Shown here: piece by piece, positions 42,601 to 54,593 of the stretch
Layout: the number at the start of each line of letters is the position of its first letter
Numbering within the stretch: the stretch's first letter is position 1
Origin: Campylorhamphus procurvoides
Taxonomy: Eukaryota; Chordata; Aves; Passeriformes; Dendrocolaptidae
Direction: 5' to 3'
Assembly: GCA_013396655.1 (NCBI GenBank)
Contig: WBMV01003337.1
Location: 829,028 to 893,027 of the forward strand
DNA length: 64,000 nucleotides
Notes under the pieces: model-generated
Databases searched by the model: none
What the model saw: only the letters and a program-made list of their open reading frames with translations
Told to the model about the DNA's origin: nothing
Program-made: the position numbers and the translations under genes

Positions 42601-43064
42601 GTCCTGTATTAGTCAGTGTTTCTGTCAGCAGCCCATAACCTTTGGTCAGGTCTGGGATCCTCCTGGACTTTCTACAGTTGTGCTGGAAGACAGATTCCTC
42701 CCGGCAGTCCAAAACACTTTGGGGATGGGTAGGGAGGTTATTATCATTAACAGGGTAAAGTCTTCCCTCCTCGTAGGTGCCCAGCTTCTGCTTGCAATAG
42801 CACCTCTTGACTTCACAGGGCAAGCACTGCAAGAGGCTGCTGGTCCATGCTGAGCCAGGGGATGGGTGCTGGTAGAGGGGCAGAGAAACACAGAGAGGAA
42901 AAATCTCTCATTGATAAGACAAAGTCATCTGTGGCCATCCCTAAAGGAGGAAGACACTGATGTGCAGATTAAGCTCCACTGAAGTTCACTGTCATCCAGC
43001 ATTGCCTCAGCCTCATTCCCTCAGGTTTCCCTTGCACACAGGTGGGTGTGTACAAGGGTTTGTG

Positions 43065-43116
43065 TGTAAATTTGGGAATAAACCCAAAAACTAGTGGGTT
43101 TATTCACAAATTTACA
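43065..43116. repeat. Near-perfect inverted repeat (hairpin)
   Basis: Arms 43065-43085 and 43096-43116 are complementary at 20 of 21 positions around a 10-base loop. Nothing like a flanking target duplication was seen. It could be a fold-back element or chance. At 52 nt it is short for an animal pre-miRNA. Confidence 0.88.
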
Positions 43117-46100
43117 ATATTTCACGAGATATTTTCAATTCAGCCAGCTCACACCTAAGGATGGTGCATGACAAAAACATTTCAGTGGCAACATGAGCCT
43201 CAGGTGTGCTCATCCCAATGCTCAGGCCCACTCACAGCCCAGCACCCGGCTCTGCCCCTCTCTAAGCACAGGGGTCCTGTTTGACCTGGTCAAGTGGCCC
43301 ATCTGACTTGGAGAAACTTTGCAGAAGGAGTAATTCCTACTACAGCTGGGCAAGCACAGCCTCCTGGGTGAGGGACAGAGTGGCTCAGGGCAGGAACAAG
43401 GAAGGGGAGCAGGAATGGAGAGTTCCTGAGCTGGCACTTCCACTTTGGATACTTGGCCCAGCTTCACCTTGGGGTACATTTCCAAGGTCATCTGTAGGGT
43501 TTAGGAGCATAAAACCCACTACTGTCAACAGAGGCTTTTTTCCCCTAAGGCTCATGCTTCTCCTTCACTGAGAACGAGCTGAAATATCTCATATAAAAGC
43601 AACATTCATAACAATGGAAAGTTATTTTGTCTTTTACAAGAGCAGGGGCTCTATAGAAGCCCTTCACAGCCCACAAAGCTCTAGAAAGGCCACTGAGAAG
43701 AATATTGTAAGATTTGGATCCATAGCAAAAGACAAGTCTTATCACTCCACTGACTCTGGCTGGCATTGGACTGGACCCATATGTGAAATGTAAACAAAAT
43801 ATCATCAGTCCTTCACAATATAGTGGATTACTGCAAGAGTGTTTCTCACTTACTAAAAATGGGGTTATAACAAAAGGGCCTTCTTTTCTCACTTGCCCAA
43901 ACATCCAGGGGAAAAGGCAAAGAGACTGTTCTCACACACATGGATACATCACCTCTTCAGCAAACATGTCCACAAATTTGTTTCCCCAGCATAAAACTAA
44001 AACAAGCAGAGAAATATTTTTCTTCCAATGTTTGCTTTCTATTTATTTTCTGTTGCTACCTTTGTGCCTGCAGCAACGTCAATGTTTCTGAGCCCCAGAA
44101 CCCACTGATTTTGCATCTGCTGCCTTTCAAACCTCAGAGGACTGCACTAGAGCAGCTCAACCTTTGCAGCTGGAAGTTACAAGGCTATTTCAGAGTTGGG
44201 GTGAGCAGGCAGAATGCTGGGAACATAAACAGGGGCTCCCAGCTGGGTCAGGGATTGGAACTGGGATGAGACATACCGCCTCAGTTGTGCTTTCAGCAGA
44301 TTTTTAAGGAATTGAAGCCTTAAGTTACATTTTTAAGAGTTGTCCTATTATTATTATAAGTTTCCCTGTTGTTATCTTTATTTCTGTGTTGCCTTCTTGA
44401 CTGTTCATGGAAAGCAAAATACTGAAAGGTCACTGGTGGATTCAAATTCATTTTTGAAAGTAAGCAAATACTGCTGCAGGGGTTTATTAACCCAATTTCA
44501 AGCAGAAAAAATATATTATCAACTTATTGGGGAAAAAAAACTAACAGTACATATCTAACCAGGACAACCTATCATTCAAAACTTCACTGTTGTCTTCTCA
44601 TTGCTGGTTGCCTCACTTTCTGTGTTGAAAAGTGACAACCTCTTCTGTGCAAGGATCAAGGACTATAAATTTTCACATTCTGAGCACTATAAGAATCATT
44701 GATACCAATTTATCCAATGAATCTCACTTCACTAGGCATGACTTTCACAAACTTGTATAATGTGTGAAATCATTTATTGCTTGGAGACCTTTTAAACAGG
44801 CATCCACAAAAGTCCACTGCATCGTTTGAAGCCTAAACCTCAACATCATTTATTTCTAAGCTAGTTTTTGGGTACATACAGAAATCAAACCCTTGTAAAA
44901 TCTTTTTAATTTCCTGCTCTTGTTCTCTGGGCATACAGAGTGGATTGGTAAGATATTTCACTTCTTTTTTTTCCACATTACATTGAACTCTTTCAGCTTC
45001 AGCAGCAATGCCCATAAACAGAATTCATGTCAGATAAGGCAAAGGTTCCAAGACGGACAGTTATTAGCTCAAAGCCAGAGTGTTTCATTTTAGACTTCAT
45101 CCCCATTTAAACCATGAAAACCTCAGTAAGTATTGAATTTAAATCCACTGTCACTTTCTCCAGGCCCTTGTCAAAGGACTCATTATTACTTTCTATTTTA
45201 CAGCACCTCCTAGATCCCCATGCTGAGAGGGACCACACTCTGTAAAGTAGAGCTGCATGCACACACAGAGCAAGAAGCACTGAAGTATTTCTCATGCCAG
45301 GTAGACCAGACAAAAAGTAAGAAAGAGGTGCTATATTTACAGCATGTGTCACTCAGCAGGTATGTGAGTTCAGAGGGATAGCTCAGGCTTCACAAATCTT
45401 AATCCAGGACCTTATCTACCACATCAGATTTGTCATCCTCTTATTAAACAAAACAAAGTAGATGCATACAATAAAGGGTACATGTGGATATAGTAAAGTA
45501 TATGGATATAAACCTTCCTGTAAGAAAGGTTCTGTCCCTTCTTACAGGAGCAACCACAAAACCTCATAAGCCTCTTGGATCCATCTTGAATCCTCCCCTT
45601 TCTCAAAGTACGTGCTAATGGCCCCTGATGACTTGCTCTCACACAGAAACAACAGTTCACTGGAGAACTGTTTTTGCAGGAGAGCACAATGTTTGGATAT
45701 GTGTTTCCTGAAAGGGATCTTTATAACTTCTGGTTGTTGGTGGTCCTGGTGCTCTATTTCCATGTGCCAAAAGGGAGAGCAGCACCTTATCTCTGAGCAG
45801 GAGCCTGTTATCCCCTGCTCCAAGGCCTCTAGGACTAGGCAGCTGTGAAAAGAAAGGTAATTGCACAGGCAAGCCTGAGCTGCTGACTTCCAGCCAGGGC
45901 TGCCATGTGTACAAAACCCCGGCTGCCTGATGAAGTCCTGGGCCACCATAAGCCCTCAGCATTGATGATATGACTGCTTACCATGCCAAGCTGCCTTAAA
46001 CCTGCCAAAGTAAGTTTAATTATTGCTTCTTTTCTCTGCACAGTGCCCAGAAGCATTCTGTGATGTTGGCCAGGCCAGCTGTCCCAGAGGAATGCTCCAG

Positions 46101-47872
46101 GGAATGGCTGCTGTCTGTCTCAGCCCTCATGGCTGAGGATATCTCCTGCAGCAAGACATCCCCACCATACTGTGCCCATGCACCACAGAACAAGGCTCAT
46201 AGTACTCTGTCCAACTGGGACAACATTACAAAGGAGCAACTGAGGACTCCCAAAGCAGAGCAACAGTTGGCAGCAGCACAGCAGAGCCCTCGCTTTTGTT
46301 GTACCATTTCTGTGATTTTCCACCCAAATCCTTGTGCCACTTGAAGGAACACAGACCTGTGTCATTCTGAGTTACAGTCAGACTTGTGGATGCCGCTAAC
46401 TCCGCTAAATGAATAGTAAAACAGAAACAGGCAGAATGTCTTAAGTAAGCATGCTGTTGAAAAAGAGCTGAAAGGAACACAGCAACAGTATTTTCAAAAA
46501 CCACCTGCAGCAATATTCATGGTGTGACTTACTAAAGTACTGCAGAAACCCTGGACTAGTTACACAGTTCTCAGCGGGAGTTAGTGTAAACTTAAATCAT
46601 CCCAAATGGTCATTCAAACAGGGATTACTGACAAAGGAAGAGATGAAATAAAACATTCCTGTTGTTCTAGACAACAAAAAAGACTGCTAAGGAAGTAACT
46701 TTATAACCTGAGAAGGGTCTGCAGCTTTAAGAAATTCTCCCCTAAAGGTTGTAAAGCTTTTACTATGCAAAGTATTTTTGCTATTATATACACTGGCGGC
46801 CACTAAGTGCAGCTATTATTTCTGGCGGTCATTCAGAGAAGGTCGAGACTGATAAAGTGTTTAACAAAGTTTGTTTGGGTAGATCCATCTGTGTTTTTAA
46901 CTGCCCATACAGTCTTTTGTGTCCTTTTAAAAGATGCTGAATGTTCTTGAGTCTAATAAATTACAGTCTTTATTTTTATTTGCCATCTTTTATTATTTAT
47001 CATACTGCAGCAAAGAATGTCTTATTTACAATGTCCATGCTTTTTTGTATGGGTGACACACATCTGAAAAATAGGATGTTTCTTTGCTGTGGGGCAGCGG
47101 TGGAGCCTACACAGAGCTCCCATTTCCTTGGGAAAGGCCATGTGGATTTGTGATCTATTGCTCTCACTCCTTACACTTTGGGATGAGTTCATGCTTTAGA
47201 GGAACCAAGACGGGAGATTGTAATCAAAAATTGGGAAGCAAGAGCTATCCTGAAAGGTTGTAGCAAGCAGCCCAAGATGGACCTTCAAAAAGGAAATGTT
47301 TGCAGGTCATGTGAGCACAAGTTAAAATATCCTAACTCGTTGGGATGGACTGTGATAGCATTTTAATACTCCCACTGGATGGGTTTGGTAGTGCACAATT
47401 TGAAACCTAGCTGCACTGTAAACTCTCTGCACTGATGGAGCAAACCAGGGGAACACTCAGCACCCCACTTCCCTGCCTGGCTGCACTGCATGATTGCAAG
47501 GTGACAACCCCCAGTGACAACGACTGCTCCTGTTTATGAGTACTATGTCCAAAAGCTGTTATGAAATATTGCTAGAACCCCATCGCTTCAAAATGCTGGG
47601 CAAAGATTTCCTGACTATGAAGCAGGTGAGAATTGGTATTGCCATTTTACAGACGGGAAAGTAAGACAGAACAAACAGCTTGTAGGTAGTGATCACTAGC
47701 GAATGTGTGCCCCACATTTGTAATGCAAATAACTCACTGCTGTAAAAAGACATTTAAATTCTACAGAGAGGACCCTCACATCTGACAACCATTCTGTAGA
47801 GTTCATAAAGCTTCTTGAATCCAGAAACAGTGCTATCCTGAACTGTCCTTGTTCAGGTCCCTTGCCACTTAC

Positions 47873-48021
47873 CTGAGCTTATCTGCTACAAAAATCACAC
47901 GCCGCTCCAACAGGAGAGAAGCAAAGATCCGGATGATCTGACGAACGCTGAGGCACTTGAAAAGGCATTCAAAGTCCACGTGTTCCAGACGTGAGTCCAT
48001 GGGCCTCCGCAGCTCAATGAC
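47873..48021 (-). CDS. DENND2B: DENND2B coding exon (cDENN core)
   Basis: A 149-nt exon encoding VIELRRPMDSRLEHVDFECL, then FKCLSVRQIIRIFASLLLER and RVIFVADKL, ending in the first two bases of a Ser codon. The LLERRVIFVADKLS stretch is a strong cDENN signature. The donor is GTAAG. Confidence 0.98.
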
Positions 48022-50855
48022 CTGAACACACCCAAAAGATATCAATGAGCATTGCTGGTCAGGGCTCATAGTGCCAGGGATGCTTGGCATGCCAGCCTGG
48101 GCCTCCAGCACTGCTCCATGCTTTCCTTTTTACTTTTGAGGGGTTGCAGAGAATGAACCCCATCCCCTTCTGCAAACTGAGGCTGGAGGCAAAGCTCTCC
48201 AGAGAAATGGCATATTGCACAATTCACTATCAAGTCATTCTTCCCAGAATACAGCTGTGTGCATTGCTGTCATTTCTGAGGGGAGCATAGTTCTCCCTTC
48301 TAAACACAGTGGGAGATGTAAAGCTTGGCTCAGTTAACAGTATGAAGCAAGTAACAATCAGAAGCACTGGAGCTGGAAACTTACAGATTTAAAACAGTCA
48401 TAAAGACAAGGTAAATTTGGTCCTAAGCTTGGCTAGCAATTCATATTGACATCTAGATAGGAGCCAGAGACTGAACTAAAAGGTCAGGCAGAATTTAAAC
48501 CCAGTTTACTTCATTTCCACTCTTCTATGATGTGTAATTCACTAGATAATGTTTAAAACCTTTTTCTTTTCATATATATACCTTTCCATATAAAGATATG
48601 TACATATATATATATATATATATACTTAACTGGGGAGTCAGGACAAGGCCTGAGATGGTGACTTGTGACATCCCTTTAAAGTCTAATTTTCATACTTCAT
48701 CCATGACCTCAGGCCCTCTCCTTCCTTTTCTCAAATGCCTTTTGCTTGATTCCTTTATTATATCTTCCTTTTACTCTGCAACTGATATGCTCAGATGTGG
48801 AACTTGAAGGCAGAGGACAGAAAAAAGAAGAAGGAAAAATAACATGAAGAGAGTAACAGAAGGAGAAAAATATGAAACGCAAGAGAGCAAATGATGGACT
48901 ATTGAGGAATTTGAGGAAATAGAAGGGAAAGGGAAAAAGTTGGCCAACGTGAAGCTGTGTTGAAATCTCTGAATACATTAACAGCAATATATATACATTT
49001 CCTTCTTCCCATATGTTCAAAAATCACCATCACTTTATGGCTTTAGACCACTTTTATGTTTTCATGCACATGATACCACATTCCACAAGCTTACTGTATC
49101 AGGTTTAAACTGGAGTAGGCCTGACAAAATTCTTCACAAACAGTATTTATGTACATATTTGATTTTTTTTAGGCCTGAAATACAGAAACATTAATGCCAG
49201 AGTACTAGACACTCATCACCCAGCTGCTGCCCCAAAGAAGAGTAAGAAAGAAATCATGGAGTGATGCTGTACCAGGAATGATTCCTTGGGAAATGCTGCC
49301 TGCCTACCTCTTCCTCATAACCAGTAAAGGTGCCCACTTCCATTCCTTAGCATTGGGATTGCAAGCTCAAATCAAGTTTATGTGCCAAATCACAAGGAGC
49401 TGCTTTTACTGAAAAACTTCCAACACTAAATTCTTGCTGCAGGGTAGGATGCAATGCAAGTTACAGCAACTTTTACAAATACCATGGATGTTTTCTGCTG
49501 CCTGGCAAAGCCTTCTGCTTCACTCTGCTCTTCACAAAGAAATATACTGTCTACTTCCCAATTAATCAACATCTTTGTTTAGGCAAGAGGAGCCACAATG
49601 GAAGGACAAGATTCTGTTCCTAATTAAGCCAGTGCATTCCATTTAAATAACGAGTTTGTACTAGCATAACAGAGAGCAAAGCTCAGCCAGAAGAGAGTTG
49701 TTTGTTTGCTTGGAATTATCTCAATATTTTTGTCTGGGAGAGTTCAGGAGCTTGAGCAGAGGATAGAGAAGTTGCAGATCCATGGTTCCCTGATATATTC
49801 ACATTGAAAAAGCATTATCCAATCTTTCCACTGTTATGCTGATCATCCTTTCAGCTGTTGCCTCTCCAGAAGAAAATGCTCTAACTTTAACAGACCTTGA
49901 AAGTCAGTCACACAGGGAACCCTTTACACTTCATACCAACTGGCATCACAGGCCCACTCCACTGAAGTCAGTGACATTACATTTAGAAAAAATATAATGT
50001 AATGTAAAAATAATAAAAGCACAGTAAAACTAACCCTAAGGAGAGTAAAATAACCCTTAAATGAGATTTTTTTTTAAGTGCTTTCACTACCTGGGACGAA
50101 TTCTATTCCTATCTTCAATAATGTATTCCTCCTATATGCTTGCCCATCCGAGTGAAGCTACTGTATACTTACATAAGGGCATGCAAAGAGCAAAATTTGA
50201 CACAGTGAATGGCTGGCAAGCCTCAAATTACAAAAACCTTTTAATCCATATTGCCATTTTTTCAGTAAGGGATATGTTATATAATGCTGGGCTTCTACCT
50301 ACTTGAGCCAGTCATTAAAAGAAATGACATCTATTATATGTGTGTGCACACAACACACAAAAAATTTTATATGACATGCTTTTCTTTGAGGACCAGTTAA
50401 AGGGTATTTATTACCAAAAAGAGCCATTTAAATGCTGCTGGTCTCTCCTACCAAGGCCAGGACCAGCAGTAATGAGGTTTGAAATAACAACCAGCTGCTG
50501 AACTGCTCAAGTGCAGACAGCATGGGAAACACACACTTGCCTGTTACCACTGTGATAAAGCCCAGCAATGCTGTAGTCTGTGAACTTCACTAGGCCAGGC
50601 ATACTGGGACACTTTTGTGGTGTTTTTTTCTTAGCAACCTACTAATAAACATAAAATAATAAATAAATAACAACAAATTGGCTTATAATCATTAATGGGA
50701 ACTAGCATTAGCATAGCAACACTGGTGCAGCTCCTGCTCAATTTGAGGGTGTGTCACCTCACATCCCTGCAGTATCTGTATGTTTCCTCTTGTTTTTCTT
50801 TTGCTGTTTGATACTGGAATGGGGAAGACTTTTAATGTTTGCAGTTGCTTTTTAC
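48022..50855 (-). other. DENND2B: DENND2B intron
   Basis: A 2834-nt phase-0 intron containing a TA microsatellite at 48604-48625. No other feature seen. Confidence 0.8.
48604..48625. repeat. TA microsatellite
   Basis: About ten to eleven uninterrupted TA units, a likely polymorphic site. Confidence 0.88.
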
Positions 50856-50996
50856 CTCGTTTCCAGCTCCAGGCAGAAAAGTTTTGACTTTGATTGTCTT
50901 TCCAGGTGCAGGAAAAGGAGACTCCATCAGACTTCTCATAAATGGATAAACCAGGGCAGCAGATATTCCCCTTCTCCTTTCAACCTCATCCAGGAT
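50856..50996 (-). CDS. DENND2B: DENND2B coding exon (uDENN to cDENN junction)
   Basis: A 141-nt exon, 47 residues, phase 0 at both ends: ILDEVERRRGISAALVYPFM, then RSLMESPFPAPGKTIKVKTF and LPGAGNE. The donor is GTAAAA and the acceptor AATTAG. Confidence 0.97.
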
Positions 50997-53900
50997 CTAA
51001 TTCATTAGTAAGACATAAGGGAGAAAGAGACAGAACATGTCAGCACCACAGACTCTGCTGAAGCGTCTCTTGACCCACATGTGCCTAAACACATGACACA
51101 CCTAGGTCTAATTCTCATCTGCCATGCATTTCTTCACTACCGTCAAAGACACAGGATTGGATCATACTCTAAAATTATGTTTTCCAGTTACAAAAAAACC
51201 TGTTTGTGAATACAGTTAACACAGAGGCAAGAAAGAATTAACAAATCTGGAAAGGAGAAAAAAGACTCAGAATGAAAAAAGGGATCTATATTGGTGGGAT
51301 TTTGCCTGAACAAGAAGGTGTGCTGAAGGAGAGAAAGATGCAGACAAACCCCACAATCACAGGCAAGGTCTGCATCATGTCTCAGTGGAACATCTTGGAA
51401 TTTTTATTAAGGAGAAACACTTTCTTCTGCCTTGGGCATCCCTTCCATTTCAACTGAGATGGCTGGAAAAAGCCAGAGCAGCAAGGAAAGCAATGCTGCC
51501 ACACTGTGATAGAGGTCTACCAGGGAGGAGCTCCTGAAAGGGTCCCAGCAGTGGCTGGCACAGCACAGTCTGTGCTGAGCTGGACAAACACAAGCAGGCT
51601 CATGAAGCATGCCCAGCTGTTCACACTGGGTGCCTGCATTAAGGTCACTTTCTGTTTGACACAGTGCAGAGGAGGCAAGCTAGTTTGGAAATAAGCAGGT
51701 GGAACTTCTTTATTTTCTTCTCTCTTTGGTCACATGGGCCAACATAAATTAGATCACAGCTAAATTTTCCCACATTAGACAGACCATATAGATGATAAAC
51801 CTAAAGAAGATGAGAAAGCAAGTTTCAAAGCAATTAGTGGCTTGACCTGAAATGGTGATCTTTTAACCACCACTCAAGAGCAAAAGGCCATACAAGAGTT
51901 AGTGGGTCTGAGCCAGGCATTTTCTCTTGTTTCTCTTGGAAATTATTTTCACTGAAACAGAACATTTAAAGATATTTAAGCACAAGCTGATGACTTTCAA
52001 CAATAGGGAGTAACACCAAATGCCAAGAGAGGCATTCGCTAGTGTAGAGTTTTCCCTTCCTCCCTGCAACAGAAAAAAGGCCTAACTAAAGCAAAGCTGC
52101 CTCTATATACATAATTTGCATTCAAGTCCATGGAAGTGGCAGATAACCATAAATGAGGATATGAATCCTCTTGATGTATTTTGCAGCATAACTATCCTCA
52201 CCAAACAAAAGCAGACACCCAGATGGGAAGCAGTAATGAGCCAGGGCTATGTCCCAGGTTCCTTGGTGCTCCTCCACCCTGTGAGCACACAGCTGTAACA
52301 TGCCCAATAACCATCTCCTTTCCTGCAGTCACTGTTTGATGTTTTAGTTGCTGGAGTTGGGGGTCATGTGTGTGTCATATGCCTGCCCCAACAACCTTCA
52401 CAACACAAATAAAAAGAAGCATTTAAACCAAATAAAAGTTGAACTGAGATTTCAAGAGATAAAACGGTTAAAAACGTCTGTTGAAACCATGACCAAGTGA
52501 ACTGGCTGGAAGTTAAGATATCTGTGGTTCTCAAGTCTGTCTTTGCAATAACTATTACAACAGTGAGTGAGCATGAAAGGCTTTGTGGGAGATGAAAATA
52601 ATGCAGGGTATTAGAAATAGGATGATAAACATTTTAAACCAGAGGAATGTTTTTGCTTTTCTGGTAAATAATATCCAAGATTTAATATCCTGTGGTCTTT
52701 CATCACTCACATTTTACTGTAAAGACAACTATTTCTTGTTTTGACTAATTCAGCAAAGTGCACCATCATGACTTTTTTCCTCTCTTTCACGGGATTTATC
52801 ACCTAAGGACAACTGAGTTTCCTCTTACTGGGTTGGAAAAAGAGACTGTCTCACTTTTCAAGTACTTCTGTCTCACTCCACTCCACATCTATCTTCAAAA
52901 GCAACAGGGAACGCCAAGGCTCAAGCGCTTCCTCCTTCATTTAACAACTGTTTCCTCCAACCCCTTTCCAAATGTGGTGCCTGAGGTATGTGCTAGGGAC
53001 CTCTGCTAAATCCAGCCCAGAGCTGGAATCAGCCCCATGTGCTGCCCCACACCATGCCCCCACCCCTGTCTGGTGCCATCAGGAGGTGACCAGCCCTTTG
53101 AGGACAGCACTGCTGTGGCCAGACCTCAATGCAGACGGGGCCCTTCTGTGGCCCAGCCCTCCATGAGCCCAGTAGTTGAAAAGAGCACAGATGTGTTCCA
53201 GCCCCATTCAGGACCCAGTATGGAACTGGGTGGGAGCTTTCCTCCCTGCATACACCAAGAACTCGAGGCGCACGTGTCCAGGTGCACTGTGCCGGCCACA
53301 GTACCTGGGAACAGCCCCTGCTGAAGCCACTGAAGTTGCCTTCACCCATCAGCCTTGGCTTCACTTTGGCTGGATGATCAGACACTTTTTCCCAAGTTAC
53401 AGCCTGAACTGGAAAAGCAGATTATTTGCAAATTTTGTGCAATGACCTTCCCTGTCTGACCTTATAGCTCAGCTATACTTGGTTGTAAGGAAGATACTTA
53501 CATTTTCTCTCTTTTTTTTTTTTGCTTATTTTTCACTCTGCCAAGTTTTCCTTTGAAAAATAGTGCACTATCAAAATTAGATAAAAACATAATAGCAAAC
53601 AAAGAGCCTCAGGAGATAAGTCCATACCACGAGTCTGGTGAGCTGTGTGATCCTCCCAGGGCAATGCATTCTGTTTCACTCACAGATATCTGTGTTTAGA
53701 TACATATTATGTCTCAGAGACACTGTTATAAACCCTTTATTTCAGAGCTCTACAAAAGATGTCACAAGCAGAGTTGCAGTCAACTATTGCAACCTAACTG
53801 TTGTTCTTCACACAAGATCTGTGTTAAACAAAGTTTTATCTAGAAAAGCTTGAAACCTGCTTTGAAGATAACATTCTGTACGAATATTAAGTCTTATGAA

Positions 53901-54515
53901 CAACATAAAACTATGATTTTTTTTAACTTCAATGATATATGTGTTCTTTTCAACTTTACTCCAATATGAATGAACAAGAAAAATGTGTGTAATTTCTAGA
54001 AGATTTTGCATGTCTGAAGTGAAAACCTCTGGCAAAACATTATCAATTAAAATTTGGCCAATTAAAATATTATCCATCTTTCCTTGCCTCCTAGAATAAA
54101 TAAAAAAAAAGTGTCAATAGTGTTAAGCATATAGAATTCACATTTCAGATCTTTTTTCTTAACTTCATCATTCCACAGAGTATTGGAGTAAAAGTAGTCC
54201 TGGCCCATCATTCAAACTATGGATGCCAAGAATTACAGCTCAACGCAGAACGGCTGTAGAAAACAGTGGAAAAAACTCTAGGCAGCCAGATCATACAGAC
54301 ACCCAGATGTTTTATGAATCAAATCCTGCCTCAGTCACAGAAGTAATAAGATTTTTTTGATGAACCCAACAATAGGGATGGAATACCCAAACCAGCAACT
54401 GTAAAATAGTTATCTCCCATCAAAGGAAGAAATTCTTCCCATCTGGTTCACCACTGTAGATGTGTCTCAGTAAACAATCAAATTAAAAAGCAATATTAAA
54501 AAAGTATCTTCTTAC
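50997..54515 (-). other. DENND2B: DENND2B intron
   Basis: A 3519-nt phase-0 intron. It includes a locally GC-richer patch (about 52970-53400) with open frames on both strands, but no splice-compatible DENND2B exon and no CpG island. Confidence 0.75.
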
Positions 54516-54593
54516 CTTGGAAAATAAATCAAAACACCCCAGCCGGCTGATGACACAATAAACTTCAGGTAGGCGTGGGCCTTTTCCACTCGG
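54516..54593 (-). CDS. DENND2B: DENND2B coding exon (uDENN end)
   Basis: A 78-nt exon, 26 residues: PSGKGPRLPEVYCVISRLGC then FDLFSK. Phase 0 on both sides. The acceptor is TTATCAG and the donor GTAAG. Confidence 0.96.

Larger units (their letters stand above)
28770..47872 (-). other. DENND2B: DENND2B large intron (19.1 kb)
   Basis: The longest intron in the window interrupts the cDENN domain at a Ser codon. It contains an 18-bp tandem duplication (35327-35362), a TC run (39643-39656), a near-perfect hairpin (43065-43116), an AT-rich block (36780-36900) and a candidate conserved element (46785-46885). No nested gene, CR1 tail or extra frame-compatible exon was found; the open frames of 100-137 codons have no recognisable similarity. 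Confidence 0.8.

Noticed and set aside
52970..53400. GC-richer patch as an alternative DENND2B promoter or exon
   Set aside because: CpG is not dense, and no in-phase exon with acceptor and donor fits the DENND2B frame.
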